The notes beneath the pieces are model-generated. The model had not been told where the DNA came from and ran no database searches. It saw nothing but the letters and a program-made list of their open reading frames with translations. Below are positions 11,394-22,309 of a DNA stretch of 64,000 nt, piece by piece (the stretch's first letter is position 1; each line of letters opens with the position of its first letter). The translations under genes and the position numbers were made by a program. This DNA comes from Channallabes apus (Eukaryota; Chordata; Actinopteri; Siluriformes; Clariidae), in NCBI GenBank assembly GCA_030522415.1, contig CM060124.1, positions 26,409,454 through 26,473,453 on the forward strand. The letters are read 5' to 3'.

Positions 11394-12439
11394 AACAGCA
11401 AGTGTTACTATAGTCACCATAGTAAACCTGTCGTAAAAAATGGTTAGAAGCCGAACTTACCTTGGCTAACCAAGTTACTATAGTTACCACATACTTATTG
11501 TACCAACATTAAGGCTAATTGTGGTTAGCTAAATCACAAGTTGTTTCAGAAAACTATTTTTACACAGTATTTGTGTTTAAAATTCATGTTGATAATTCTC
11601 ATGCTGCTAACACAAACACTGCCAGAATTATTATCATTTTTTTTTAAGTAAGCAATGTCACAACCAAACCTTCTTACTAAACATTGAGTTAAAATGTAGG
11701 ATGTATAGTGTATAAATGTTAGAGTTAAAGTGTAACACATCAGTTACACCCTTTACGGCACCCGTGGCTACAGTTACTAGCTAAATTAGCCAAGCTAAAC
11801 TTGTTTTTTGACATAAATCCTAAAAAAAAAAACTGAAAAAAATTGAAAGTGTAGGTCCACACTTTCAATAAGATACCAAAAGGTATCAATGCTGTTGCTA
11901 CACTAACTGGCACAACTACTGCACTAACCTGTGTTCTGTAATAAGAGCAAGAGAAGGCACCTGCTTTAGTGACAAATCAGCACCATAAGAAGACATCAGG
12001 TTAAATGAGTTTCCATGTAGCCTGATCAGTTTTTACCTCCCTCAAACCCCCTTGCTGACGCAAAGCTGAAGGATGAGTGTGATTCCTTCCAATCCGTCTC
12101 ATTTTCATGTAGCACCATTTTCCCCAGGGCTGATATGTTCTTCATCAAATCATTCCTTTTACCTTGACATCATTTCCTTGATTTGTGTTGCCATGACTGC
12201 GCTAACTTGAATTGGGCATGTTACTTGCCACTCTTCTGAATGCACAGTTCCAAAAATCCAGGTCAATGTCTCTAGGGCGCCTCTGTGAAGCACATGAAAA
12301 GGTGAGCGTGCGTGCATGTCTGCTGTTAGGGGTTGTTGCTGACGTGATACATCGGGATGTGCCCTTGTACAACCATGGATCACACATTCATGCTTGAGCT
12401 CATAGCATGTATTTTGCATTAGCATACCATTCCTGCGAT
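11394..12439. other. Non-coding stretch
   Basis: Repeated ACTATAG(T) words occur at about 11,405-11,490. Overlapping ORFs on both strands at 12,159-12,443 show no domain. The right part may be a decayed 5' portion of the mariner remnant that follows. Confidence 0.35.
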
Positions 12440-12962
12440 ACATTTCTTATGCTGGGAGTTTGTTTTTATCTCCTGTCAAAAATGCTTCAATCAATCCCTA
12501 CTTACTGTTCTTGGCTATCTGCATGGACTGAAAGGAGGATGTTTCTTAAAGAGAATCATTCCTGATGATAAGACATGGATTCATCACTGTGTGCCTGTGA
12601 GTATGGAACGGAAACATCCTCAATTGCCAACCGAGAAAAAGTTCAAAAGTTAACTATCTGCTGGAAAATTGATGCTTATAGTTTTCTGGCATTCTCAAGA
12701 GCCAGTATTGGAACATTATCAGGAAAAAAGATTCAATAATCAGTAGTGCTCATTACAGTGAGATGCTTATTGAAGAGCTGTAGCCTAAACTTCAGATTAA
12801 AGGGCTTTGTGATCTTGCATAATAATGTACATCTATACACTTCTGCCCACGCTGTCGACACACTGTAAAAACTTTGTTTGGATTTGTTAAAGCATCCTCC
12901 CTATGGTCCTGATCTCACTTCATCACACTTTCACCTGTTTGCTTCCCCGAAAGCACCCCTAC
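12440..12962 (+). pseudogene. Mariner transposase remnant, part 1
   Basis: Translation in shifting frames gives the mariner landmarks TWIHHCVP (12,569), KHPQLPTEKKFK, LMLIVFWHSQ, ILHNNVH-like and HPPYGPDLT. The last of these carries the third catalytic position of mariner DDD transposases. Stops and indels are frequent, so it is inactive. The match ends at 12,962 where the gypsy LTR begins and resumes at 18,227 after it. The Ty3/gypsy element therefore jumped into this already dead or dying transposase gene. Confidence 0.8.
12958..12962. repeat. Left 5-bp target duplication (CCTAC)
   Basis: CCTAC directly precedes the 5' LTR and recurs at 18,227-18,231 directly after the 3' LTR. Five base pairs is the usual Ty3/gypsy duplication length. 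Confidence 0.85.
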
Positions 12963-13432
12963 TATAACATCTGGACCACCACGGCCTCGGGGAGTGAGAT
13001 CCAGCTCCCCGGATTACTGAGCCGGCGCTTTACCTCCCCCTAGTGTGTCTACGTGTGTATGTCTGTCCCCTTGGCTAATTATTAAGATCACCTGTGCATC
13101 CTTATGTCTCTCTCTCTATTTATACCAGCCGACCCCGGAGCTCCATGTCTGTCCACCGTTGTGCGTGCCTCGGAATCCACTCGAGCATGTGTTTGTGTTT
13201 TGCTTGTTTTCCCCTCCAGGACTAAAAGGGATCTGGAACCCGCATCATTAAAGCCGGCAAAAGAAAGCCGGCGTCTCTTTAAAGAAAAGGACTCCCACGT
13301 TTTGTTATGGACCATTTTCAGTTGTGATTAAGTTTGTGTTGGGAGATATTTGAGTTTGGATGCTCGACCAATAAAAAGACTTTTGTGTTTAAGACCTGCA
13401 TTTGCGTCCTCAATCCCTGAGAAGACATGACA
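12963..13432 (+). repeat. 5' LTR of the gypsy element
   Basis: 470 bp beginning TATAACATCTGG and ending GAAGACATGACA. It is identical to 17,757-18,226 except for C/T in GCCGGCGTCTC versus GCCGGTGTCTC. It contains a TATTTATA box-like word at about 13,118 and an AATAAA at about 13,370. The start is set by the CCTAC duplication. The expected TG start appears altered to TA. Confidence 0.92.
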
Positions 13433-15055
13433 GATGGACAGACCTATCCGGACGCAGCAGGTGTCCCGCTGCCGGAGGATGAGACCCTGATACAGTACAT
13501 TAAAGTACAACAGAGGGAGATCGACAGCATGGCACGAGCTGTGAGCAACCTCGCCCACTGTGTGAAAGAACTAGCTCGCCCAGACCAGCCCACCGCAGGA
13601 CCATCGAGGCGCGCCGCACCGTCTCCACCTCGCGCGGCGCCTCCCGAAAGGTATGCCGGAGATCCCGAAGGATGTAGGCGTTTCATTATGGCCTGTGAGC
13701 TGTACCTGACGGACTATCCTGACATGACGGACCAGCAGAGGATTCGGTTCGTCATCCAACAGCTCACAGGACCCGCCATGGATTGGGCGGCGGCGGTCTG
13801 GAGCGCAGACGGGGAGCTCGCTCACCGCTACGACAGCTTCATCAGGGCGATGAAGGCCGTGTTCGATCATCCCGACCAAGGGCGCTCGGGAGAACAGAGA
13901 CTCATGAGGCTGCGGCAAGGCAATCTTCCCGTCGCCGACTACGCCATCCGGTTCCGCGTAATGGCTGCGGAGAGTGGCTGGTGCGACAAGAGCCTGCTCG
14001 CCAGGTTCAGGGACGGGCTCCAGCCCGAGGTGCAGCTCGAGCTCGCGTGCCGGGATACGGGCCTCTCTCTGGACCAAACCATCAACCTGGCGATCCAACT
14101 GGACCAGCACCTGCGCAGCCAGCGCTCCCGCCCAGGGGCGAGAGCAGCACCGACACGGACCGGCGAACCACCACGACGGCCTCCTCCCGTAGCGCCTGAA
14201 GTGAACCGGCCGGAGCCCATGGATGTGGGTGCGTCACGTCTCTCCCCCACCGAAAGGAGAAGACGGCTGGCATCAGGGTTATGTCTGTACTGTGGAGGGA
14301 AGGACCATCGTATCCGAGACTGCCCGTTACGCAAAGTAACACTCCACACACCACCCCGCACTCATCACCCTTTTTGTGTAAAAGCTCAAATAGAATTTGA
14401 TATTCATGTTGTGTCTGTTTTTCCCCTGATAGATTCCGGGGCGGCTGGGAACTTCATCTCTTCTAACCTTATTTCCTCGCTGCAAGCTCCCGTGTTGAAG
14501 CTTCCGTACCCGATATCAATTAAAGCTCTAGATGGTCAAAATTTGGGTCAATCGCCTATTAAATTAATTACTGCGCCCCTCCGGTTAACATTCCACGGTC
14601 ACTCAGAGGAGTTAAAATTTTTCGTGCTCCCTCAGTCCGACCATTCCGTCGTGCTAGGTCTCCCATGGCTTAGCACTCACAACCCCAATTTCGATTGGAC
14701 CAACCCCCGCATCACTTCTTGGTCCCCGCGGTGCGCGAAATTCTGTACACCGCCTACATTGACGGTCCAAACTACCACCATCGAGAGCCCCACTGCCCAG
14801 GTAATCACTAATGTACCATCAGAGTATATGCGTTTTAAGGATGTGTTTAGTGTTAGGGCAGCTGCACAACTTCCTCCTCACCGCCCGTGGGACTGCGCGA
14901 TTGAGCTGTTGCCGGGGAAGGCACCTCCTTGCTCACGTATTTATCCATTGTCAGTGGCAGAAACCAGGGCAATGGAGGAATACGTGGGTGAGGCACTTCA
15001 GCAGGGGCTCATCAGCAGGTCCACGTCTCCCGCCTCGGCAGGTTTTTTTTCATAG
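13427..15055 (+). CDS. gag-pro: Gag-protease (and start of RT) of gypsy element
   Basis: 542 codons. The N-terminal half is a Gag capsid-like region (for example [17 protein letters not shown] and the arginine-rich stretch after LDQHLRSQ). It is followed by a CCHC zinc knuckle ([14 protein letters not shown], about residue 285; C-x2-C-x4-H-x4-C) for RNA binding, then an aspartic protease with catalytic DSG ([11 protein letters not shown], about residue 335). The frame continues into the RT linker ([21 protein letters not shown]) and stops at TAG 15,053, immediately after a T8 homopolymer. The conserved RT sequence continues in the -1 frame, so the stop reflects a one-base length change or, less likely, programmed slippage. 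The ATG at 13,427 lies inside the last six bases of the 5' LTR and precedes the probable primer-binding site. A downstream ATG at about 13,530 is an alternative start. Confidence 0.9.
   Translation: MTDGQTYPDAAGVPLPEDETLIQYIKVQQREIDSMARAVSNLAHCVKELARPDQPTAGPSRRAAPSPPRAAPPERYAGDPEGCRRFIMACELYLTDYPDMTDQQRIRFVIQQLTGPAMDWAAAVWSADGELAHRYDSFIRAMKAVFDHPDQGRSGEQRLMRLRQGNLPVADYAIRFRVMAAESGWCDKSLLARFRDGLQPEVQLELACRDTGLSLDQTINLAIQLDQHLRSQRSRPGARAAPTRTGEPPRRPPPVAPEVNRPEPMDVGASRLSPTERRRRLASGLCLYCGGKDHRIRDCPLRKVTLHTPPRTHHPFCVKAQIEFDIHVVSVFPLIDSGAAGNFISSNLISSLQAPVLKLPYPISIKALDGQNLGQSPIKLITAPLRLTFHGHSEELKFFVLPQSDHSVVLGLPWLSTHNPNFDWTNPRITSWSPRCAKFCTPPTLTVQTTTIESPTAQVITNVPSEYMRFKDVFSVRAAAQLPPHRPWDCAIELLPGKAPPCSRIYPLSVAETRAMEEYVGEALQQGLISRSTSPASAGFFS
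13435..13451 (+). promoter_or_regulatory. Candidate primer-binding site
   Basis: TGGACAGACCTATCCGG starts two bases after the 5' LTR. Its complement ends in CCA, as a tRNA 3' end would. The tRNA species was not identified. The site overlaps the gag reading frame if the 13,427 ATG is used. Confidence 0.4.
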
Positions 15056-17814
15056 ATAAGAAAGGGGGGGGCTTACGCCCCTGCATAGATTATAGAGGGC
15101 TGAACGCAGTAACAGTAAAATATAAGCACCCACTGCCCCTGGTTCCAGCCGCTATCGACCAACTCCGAGGTGCTTCCATCTTCACCAAACTCGACCTCCG
15201 CAGCGCATATAACCTCGTTCGTGTGCGTAAGGGTGATGAATGGAAGACGGCGTTTAGCACTACATCTGGGCATTATCAATACAATGTAATGGCATATGGA
15301 CTGGTAAACGCACCTGCGGTGTTTCAGGGGTTCATGAACGACGTGTTTCGGGATATGTTTAACCGTTATGTTATAATATACCTGGATGATATCCTGATAT
15401 ATTCGCGGTCATATTCGGAACACGTTCTTCATGTAACTGCCGTCCTTCGTCGCCTGCGCAAACACGGGCTCTATGTGAAGGCGGAGAAATGCACCTTTCA
15501 CCAGAGGCAGGTGGCATTTCTCGGCTATCACATAGGGCCACTGGGGGTCGAGATGGAACCGACCAAGGTCGCGGCGGTACAACAATGGCCGGAACCGAAG
15601 TCAGTTAAGGAGCTACAGAGATTCCTGGGGTTTGCCAATTTTTATAGGCGATTTATTCGGGGCTACAGTATGGTGGCAGCGCCCCTCACCTCACTATTAG
15701 CAGGGAAACCGAAACGCCTTGGCGAGTTCCCAGTGGAAGCGCGAAGTGCGTTTCAACGCCTAAAAATAGCATTTACAACTGCACCTGTGTTAAAACTACC
15801 AAACCCGGAGAAGCCCTTTGTAGTCGAGGTCGATGCATCAGAAGTAGGCATAGGGGCGGTGCTGTCACAACGCCACGGCCACCCTGAGAAACTCCACCCC
15901 TGCGCTTTCTTTTCTAGGAAACTAACACCTGCCGAGCGAAACTATGATATCGGTAACAGAGAGCTGCTGGCAGTGAAAGCGGCGTTAGAGGAGTGGAGAC
16001 ACTGGCTAGAGGGAGCGAAACACCCATTTGTGGTGCTCACAGATCATCGAAATTTAGAGTACCTCCAACAGGCAAAGAGATTAAACTCACGTCAAGCCCG
16101 ATGGGCGCTCTTCTTCACGCGTTTCCAATTTACTATTACCTATCGCCCCGGCTCTAAAAATCTAAAAGCGGATGCGCTCTCCCGCTATTATCCGTCGCCG
16201 GAGCCCCTTATCACTCCGGAGCCTATCCTGCCATCCTCACTCCTGGTGGCACCGATCACGTGGGACATCGAGTCGGAGATAGCTCAGTGGGCGCGGTCCA
16301 ACCCCGCGCCTAGGGGCTGCCCTCCGAATCGAACTTACGTGCCGGAGCCACTACGCGAGCGAGTGACGATCGCGGCTCATACGAGCCTTGCTTCCGGTCA
16401 CCCCGGCGTCTCACGCACACAACACCTGCTAGAACCAAAGTTCTGGTGGCCAAAGCTGCGGGAAACCGTGAAGAGAGTAGTTTTGTCTTGTGCAGTGTGT
16501 GCGACTACCAAAACCCCACGTACACTTCCTGTTGGAAAATTAAATCCCCTGCCCATACCAAACAGACCGTGGTCCCACATCGCCGTGGACTTTGTCACAG
16601 ATCTGCCGGTATCTAAAGGGTACACCACAATTCTAGTAGTAGTGGATAGATTTTCAAAAGGGTGTAAGTTCATCCCGTTTCGCGCCCTCCCGTCAGCCCT
16701 CCAGGTGGCAGAAAGCCTATTCACTTCAGTGTTTCGCTGCTATGGCATACCGGAAGATATTGTTTCCGATCGTGGTCCCCAATTCATCGCCAGGGTCTGG
16801 AAAGCGTTCTTCCAGAAATTGGGGACCACTGTTAGCCTAACGTCGGGCTATCACCCCGAATCTAATGGGCAGGCAGAGCGGGCTGTCCAAGAACTCGGGA
16901 GATATCTTCGGGCATACTGCAGCAGCCGACAGCACGAATGGGCAGACTGTTTAACCTGGGCGGAATACGCACAAAACTCTCTGCGTCACTCCTCTACCGG
17001 CCTAACGCCGTTCCAGTGTGTACTTGGTTATCAACCCCCGCTATGTCCTTGGGATGCCACGCCCACCGATGTTCCCATGGTGGATCAGTGGTTTAAAAGA
17101 GCGGAGAAAGTATGGGAGGATGCACACACACGAATCTCCCAAGCAGTGCAGCGCTTTAAAAAACACGCCGATAGGCGGCGAAGGGAGAGTTGTCCGCTCC
17201 AGGTAGGCGATCGGGTATGGCTCTCAACACGGGACCTCCACCTCAATCTCCCATGCAGAAAACTCTCCCCCAGGTTCATAGGCCCTTTTCCCATCATCGC
17301 ACAAATAAACCCCGTGTCATTTAAACTAAAACTCCCAGCACACCTACGTATTCACCCTGTCTTCCACATCTCTCTTCTCAGGCCGGTAGTTCGGGGACCA
17401 CTGGATGAAGGAACAGCAGAACCAGCGCGCCCCGGGGCTGTGGAAATAGAGGGTGCCCCGGCGTTCCGAGTCAAAGAGCTATTGGACTCACGGAGGAGAG
17501 CGGGGGCTCTGCAGTATCTAGTCGAATGGGAGGGTTACGGTCCGGAGGAGAGGAGCTGGGTCCCGGCAAGAGACATTTTGAGTCACGAACACATCACAGA
17601 ATTCCACCAAGCACGGCCGGATCGCCCAGCGAACCGTCCTCCGGGCCGCCCTGCCCGCCGGCAAACCCGTCACCCAGGTGAGTCCTCGCTCCCCCCGGCG
17701 GGACGTAGGGGGCGCCCTCGCCTTCCTCCAGAAGCCGGTTCTGGAGGGGGGGGTACTATAACATCTGGACCACCACGGCCTCGGGGAGTGAGATCCAGCT
17801 CCCCGGATTACTGA
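15043..17814 (+). CDS. pol: Pol polyprotein: RT, RNase H, integrase, chromodomain
   Basis: The frame is open from about 15,043 in the -1 frame relative to gag. The first ATG is at 15,223, but conserved RT sequence begins before it ([13 protein letters not shown]), so that ATG is not the true start. RT has the catalytic YLDD box (15,376-15,390, in [11 protein letters not shown]). RNase H follows ([23 protein letters not shown]). Integrase has the HHCC zinc domain ([13 protein letters not shown] ... CAVCATTK) and DDE residues in AVDFVTD, SDRGPQF and NGQAERA. A GPY-like segment and a chromodomain ([17 protein letters not shown], about 17,515-17,565) follow. The C-terminus reads into the 3' LTR and stops at 17,812. 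Every catalytic motif is intact. The function is cDNA synthesis and integration; the chromodomain probably directs target choice. Confidence 0.93.
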   Translation, partial: FFFIDKKGGGLRPCIDYRGLNAVTVKYKHPLPLVPAAIDQLRGASIFTKLDLRSAYNLVRVRKGDEWKTAFSTTSGHYQYNVMAYGLVNAPAVFQGFMNDVFRDMFNRYVIIYLDDILIYSRSYSEHVLHVTAVLRRLRKHGLYVKAEKCTFHQRQVAFLGYHIGPLGVEMEPTKVAAVQQWPEPKSVKELQRFLGFANFYRRFIRGYSMVAAPLTSLLAGKPKRLGEFPVEARSAFQRLKIAFTTAPVLKLPNPEKPFVVEVDASEVGIGAVLSQRHGHPEKLHPCAFFSRKLTPAERNYDIGNRELLAVKAALEEWRHWLEGAKHPFVVLTDHRNLEYLQQAKRLNSRQARWALFFTRFQFTITYRPGSKNLKADALSRYYPSPEPLITPEPILPSSLLVAPITWDIESEIAQWARSNPAPRGCPPNRTYVPEPLRERVTIAAHTSLASGHPGVSRTQHLLEPKFWWPKLRETVKRVVLSCAVCATTKTPRTLPVGKLNPLPIPNRPWSHIAVDFVTDLPVSKGYTTILVVVDRFSKGCKFIPFRALPSALQVAESLFTSVFRCYGIPEDIVSDRGPQFIARVWKAFFQKLGTTVSLTSGYHPESNGQAERAVQELGRYLRAYCSSRQHEWADCLTWAEYAQNSLRHSSTGLTPFQCVLGYQPPLCPWDATPTDVPMVDQWFKRAEKVWEDAHTRISQAVQRFKKHADRRRRESCPLQVGDRVWLSTRDLHLNLPCRKLSPRFIGPFPIIAQINPVSFKLKLPAHLRIHPVFHISLLRPVVRGPLDEGTAEPARPGAVEIEGAPAFRVKELLDSRRRAGALQYLVEWEGYGPEERSWVPARDILSHEHITEFHQARPDRPANRPPGRPARRQTRHPGESSLPPAGRRGRPRLPPEAGSGGGGTITSGPPRPRGVRSSSPDY
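17740..17753 (+). promoter_or_regulatory. Polypurine tract
   Basis: TCTGGAGGGGGGGG lies just before TAC and the 3' LTR. It would prime plus-strand cDNA synthesis. The same G-run plus TAC arrangement marks the older LTR at 11,181. Confidence 0.85.
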
Positions 17815-18226
17815 GCCGGCGCTTTACCTCCCCCTAGTGTGTCTACGTGTGTATGTCTGTCCCCTTGGCTAATTATTAAGATCACCTGTGCATCCTTATG
17901 TCTCTCTCTCTATTTATACCAGCCGACCCCGGAGCTCCATGTCTGTCCACCGTTGTGCGTGCCTCGGAATCCACTCGAGCATGTGTTTGTGTTTTGCTTG
18001 TTTTCCCCTCCAGGACTAAAAGGGATCTGGAACCCGCATCATTAAAGCCGGCAAAAGAAAGCCGGTGTCTCTTTAAAGAAAAGGACTCCCACGTTTTGTT
18101 ATGGACCATTTTCAGTTGTGATTAAGTTTGTGTTGGGAGATATTTGAGTTTGGATGCTCGACCAATAAAAAGACTTTTGTGTTTAAGACCTGCATTTGCG
18201 TCCTCAATCCCTGAGAAGACATGACA
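17757..18226 (+). repeat. 3' LTR of the gypsy element
   Basis: 470 bp, one noticed difference from the 5' LTR. It is followed by the right CCTAC duplication at 18,227-18,231. The end of the pol frame (to 17,814) lies inside it. Confidence 0.92.
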
Positions 18227-18420
18227 CCTACGAGGATGAAGATTCACTCTTGAAGTTAAGACAGCAGTGTATTTGTGGCAGTTCAAAACATTTTTAATAA
18301 GAAAATACAAAAGCTTGTTGACAGATGGACAAAGTATATTGAAAAGCAAGAAGATTATGTCAAAAAATTATGTATTTGCCTTTTAGAGTTAACTAGAAAT
18401 AAATTATATGGCCAGAGTCC
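18227..18420 (+). pseudogene. Mariner transposase remnant, part 2
   Basis: Continues the remnant at 12,440-12,962 after the gypsy insertion. The translated words RMKIHS, CICGSSKHF and LVDRWTKYIEKQEDYVKK resemble the C-terminal region of mariner transposases. Removing the LTR element and one CCTAC copy makes the two parts contiguous. Inactive. Confidence 0.75.
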
Positions 18421-19931
18421 ACATCATTTTTGACTTCATAGAGTTTTTTTTTTTACTAGAACTTTGAAATTGTTCATTTTAATGTTCTGGCCCAAATGCC
18501 AGTAGTTACCATGTCAGCCATTTTAATGTTCTGTCCCAAACACTGGAATCGATGAATATTTTCAAGCTAATTTCATACTTCAAAAGCTAGAGTTTATGTG
18601 TACATAGGGGATTAGAACATTTTCAGGCTCTATAACAAACACTAGAACTCCTGCCCAGTGAAATAGACTTTAAATAAAGCTTGTTTATCAATGTTGATTT
18701 CAGTGTTCAGTTTAAATTTCGAACTTTTAATTCTGTGTGCTAATGCTAAATGTCCAACAATGATGGGTAAAACATTCCATTCCCTGCATTAGCATTTACA
18801 GTACATGAAAAAGCTCAGTATTAGCTAAAGTGTTCATTCCTTAGAAGCTGCCAGCCCATAATAGCTCAAAATTCAATTATTTTTTCTTTCCCTAGGAATA
18901 AACTCTAACAATAAAGTTCGAAGATTTGGGACATAGCCCTCGATATAGCGATGACATGCTTAGATGAATTGAAGGTGCCATGGTTCTTAATTAGCTTAAA
19001 ATATTATGGAGCCTTCTTGCCCTAGCATTAGCATTATCAGTACTTTAGATTTATCAAAGTGTGTGTGGGAGAAAGAGAGATAGAGAGAGAGAGAAATGGA
19101 AAAATAATTAAGTCTTTATGCTAGACTCAACCATTCTTCTTATTTTCCTGTCAGCCCGTCCTTCGGGTTTCTCCTTGTCTATTTTTAACGTTCCGCCTCA
19201 TTAGCAGCATGTGGTGTGAATTGCTAACTTTGCTGATGAGACGTGGTTGCGGAAAAGTCTGGAAGGGCGAAAAAAAAAAAAGCTTCCGATTCACAGTCGC
19301 AACACTTTCAGCTTTAGAAAACCATGTGTTTATTTGCACGTGTGTGTGTTTTGTTTCTTGATGTCATTCCCAGTTTGTTCATGGCAAGGGTTCCCTCTGA
19401 GGTAAAATTAGCAGCTCTTTATTTTAAGCTAACAGATGTCCTGGCGGCCATGACTTCACACCCAAATAATTCGATATTTTTCGGGTCATATTGCTGTCGC
19501 GTGATCTCTCACGTCAGAACAGATGGTCGTGTTCTCTCGTCCTCTGTATCACCCCATATGGAATTATCCGAGCTTCCAAAACCCACTCTTGTTCATATCA
19601 GCATGCGGAACAAACAAAACATTAGTCCAGGTTCAGCTGTTTTCCCAAAATGTTTTTACAGCACCCTGTATTCTTCCCAGGGCCATACATTTTCTGTACC
19701 CTACTATACAGTATGTTTAAATGGCTCTACATCCTACTCATTAATATATGTTCCCAAGGCCCAAAATTTCCAATATCCCACTATTTTCCACAGGTAGCTA
19801 AATGTCAAAAGGTCCCTATACTATATTCCCAGTAAACTAATGCATCACTGTTGGGGCCTACATTATATCTCTATATTTACATTGGGTCTACATTATACAT
19901 CATTGTAAACATTCCCCATATGCAACTATTA
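18421..19931. other. AT-rich non-coding stretch
   Basis: A GA-rich patch occurs at about 19,070-19,100. ORFs at 19,324-19,835 occupy several frames and show no domain. Nothing else was recognised. Confidence 0.4.
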
Positions 19932-20511
19932 GCGATTTTCCACTGCATAGTACGGCACGACACGGTTCAGTTCAGCTCACTTTTGGGGGGTTTTCCACTG
20001 GGAACAGTACCTGGTGCCTGGTCCTTTTTTAGTACCACCTCAGCCGAGGTTCCAAGCGCGCTAAACCGTTACCAAAACGTGACGTGTAAACTCCGCTGGT
20101 CACTGATTGGCCGGAGAAAATCGTCATTACTGCGTTACTGAACTTGCGACACGAGACACAACAGAAGCGCTATATTCAGAACAGCCAGCGAAGGATCGGA
20201 CGCACCTTTTTGTATTAACCAAAAATTTTCTTTGGCTGCCATCAGCCTCTTTTGAAACAAACTCCTTCGTCTTGCTGTTAAAAACATCCACATGCCGAGA
20301 ATGAAGAACACCATGCCGTTGATATGCTCCATTGTTGTGTGTTTGTTTGTGGCGCGTTTACGATGTTGTCAACTATAATGACACGTGAATAATCCCGCCC
20401 ACTCTAAAGCGGTACTAAACTGCAGTGGAAGCGCAAACCGAGCCGAACTGAGCCGAACCGAAGTGAGTTGAACTGAATCGTGTTGTGCCATACTATGCAG
20501 TGGAAAAGCGC
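19932..20511. mobile_element. Non-autonomous TIR element (about 580 bp)
   Basis: The left end GCGATTTTCCACTGCATAGT, continuing through ACGGCACGACACGG and TTCAGTTCAGCTCAC, is inverted at the right end (GAGTTGAACTGAATCG, GTTGTGCCATACTATGCAGT, GGAAAAGCGC). Arms are about 48 bp with a few mismatches. The interior repeats parts of the end motif (TTTTCCACTGGGAACAG; CAGTGGAAGCGC). Superfamily uncertain because no target duplication is clear. Confidence 0.8.
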
Positions 20512-20517
20512 CATATA

Positions 20518-22137
20518 CAGTGGTGTGAAAAACTATTTGCCCCCTTCCTGATTTCTTATTCTTTTGCATGTTTGTCACACTTAAATGTTTCTGCTCATCG
20601 AAAACCATTAACTATTAGTCAAAGATAACATAATTGAACACAAAATGCAGTTTTTAGATGAAGGTTTACGTTATTAAGGGAGAAAAAAAACTCCAAATCT
20701 ACATGGCCCTGTGTGAAAAAGTGATTGCCCCCCTTGTTAAAAAATAACTTAACTGTGGTTTATCACACCTGAGTTCAATTTCTGTAGTCACCCCCAGGCC
20801 TGATTACTGCCACACCTGTTTCAATCAAGAAATCACTTAAATAGGAGCTACCTGACACAGAGAAGTAGACCAAAAGCACCTCAGAAGCTAGACATCATGC
20901 CAAGATCCAAAGAAATTCAGGAACAAATGAGAACAAAAGTAATTCAGATCTATCAGTCTGGTAAAGGTTATAAAGCCATTTCTAAAGCTTTGGGACTCCA
21001 GCGAACGACAGTGAGAGCCATTATCCACAAATGGCAAAAACATGGAACAGTGGTGAACCTTCCCAGGAGTGGCCGGCCGACCCAAATTACCCCAAGAGCG
21101 CAGAGACAACACATCCGAGAGGCCACAAAAGACCCCAGGACAACATCTAAAGAACTGCAGGCCTCACTTGCCTCAATTAAGGTCAGTGTTCACGACTCCA
21201 CCATAAGAAAGAGACTGGGCAAAAAACGGCCTGCATGGCAGATTTCCAAGGCGCAAACCACTTTTAAGCAATAAGAACATTAAGGCTCGTCTCAATTTTG
21301 CTAAAAAACATCTCAATGATTGCCAAGACTTTTGGGAAAATACCTTGTGGACAGACGAGACAAAAGTTGAACTTTTTGGAAGGTGTGTGTCCCGTTACAT
21401 ATGGCGTAAAAGTAACACAGCATTTCAGAAAAAGAACATCATACCAACAGTAAAATATGGTGGTGGTAGTGTGATGGTCTGGGGTTGTTTTGCTGCTTCA
21501 GGACCTGGAAGGCTTGCTGTGATAGATGGAACCATGAATTCTACTGTCTACCAAAAAATCCAGAAGGAGAATGTCTGGCCATCTGTCCGTCAACTCAAGC
21601 TGAAGCGATCTTGGGTGCTGCAGCAGGACAATGACCCAAAACACACCAGCAAATTCACCTCTGAATGGTTGAAGAAAAACAAAATGAAGACTTTGGAGTG
21701 GCCTAGTCAAAGTCCTGACCTGAATCCTACTGAGATGTTGTGGCATGACCTTAAAAAGGCGGTTCATGCTAGAAAACCCTCAAATAAAGCTGAATTACAA
21801 CAATTCTGCAAAGATGAGTGGGCCAAAATTCCTCCAGAGCGCTGTAAAAGACTCGTTGCAAGTTATCACAAACGCTTGATTGCAGTTATTGCTGCTAAGG
21901 GTGGCCCAACCAGTTATTAGGTTCAGGGGGCAATTACTTTTTCACACAGGGCCATATAGGTTTGGATTTTTTTTCTCCCTAAATAATAAAACCCCTCATT
22001 TAAAAACTGCATTTTGTGTTTACTTGTGTTATCTTTGACTAATAGTTAAATGTGTTTGATGATCAGAAACATTTTGTGTGACAAACATGCAAAATAATAA
22101 GAAATCAGGAGGGGGCAAATAGTTTTTCACACCACTG
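20518..22137 (+). mobile_element. Tc1-like transposon, nearly intact
   Basis: A 1,620-bp element starting CAGTGGTGTGAAAAACT and ending in its inverse, flanked by TA on both sides (20,516-20,517; 22,138-22,139). The terminal repeats extend about 220 bp with modest divergence, with an inner repeat of the end motif (TGTGTGAAAAAGTGATTGCC). Long TIRs with inner and outer repeat motifs are a known arrangement in Tc1-like elements. It encodes a DDE transposase with a single frame break. Confidence 0.93.
20897..21920 (+). pseudogene. Tc1 transposase with one frameshift
   Basis: The N-terminal part (20,897-21,274) has the paired-type helix-turn-helix DNA-binding region (KGYKAISKALGLQRTTVRAI; GRPTQITPRAQ). 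The catalytic part (to 21,920) has the three acidic residues in WTDETK (about 21,347), QQDNDPKHT (about 21,620) and PDLNPTEMLW (about 21,720). The ORFs lie in frames 2 and 3. The switch maps to the A6 run at about 21,222-21,227, where one base in excess explains the shift. Otherwise no stop is seen, so the copy was active recently or the frameshift is an assembly error. It cuts and pastes the element at TA sites. Confidence 0.9.
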
Positions 22138-22309
22138 TATGTGCATAGGGCCCTACATTGACAGAACATTATTATTACAAATGCTCTATATTTCACACAC
22201 TGTATGTACCTTCATATTAACACCTTATGCCCTAAAGGGAAAGAAATTCCCAGTGTGCTAGTACATGTGCTTAAGGACCTATATTGCATGCACCATATTT
22301 AATTTTCAT

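Larger units (their letters stand above)
12963..18226 (+). mobile_element. Ty3/gypsy chromovirus LTR retrotransposon
   Basis: A complete 5.26-kb element with two 470-bp LTRs, gag-protease and pol reading frames, a polypurine tract, a C-terminal chromodomain and a 5-bp target duplication. The coding order gag, protease, RT, RNase H, integrase, chromodomain defines a chromovirus. The LTRs differ at one noticed position, so insertion was recent. The only clear defect is a one-base frame change in a T8 run at 15,043-15,050. GC content is far above the surrounding DNA, consistent with a young insertion. It interrupts a mariner transposase remnant. Confidence 0.95.

Noticed and set aside
13045..13331. 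ORFs inside the LTRs (repeated at 17,839-18,125)
   Set aside because: They occur identically in both LTRs because the LTRs are duplicates; no domain or conservation argues for coding.
13571..14361. Minus-strand ORFs opposite gag (up to 179 codons)
   Set aside because: GC-rich coding DNA leaves the opposite strand open; no domain, and the plus-strand frame carries the conserved motifs.
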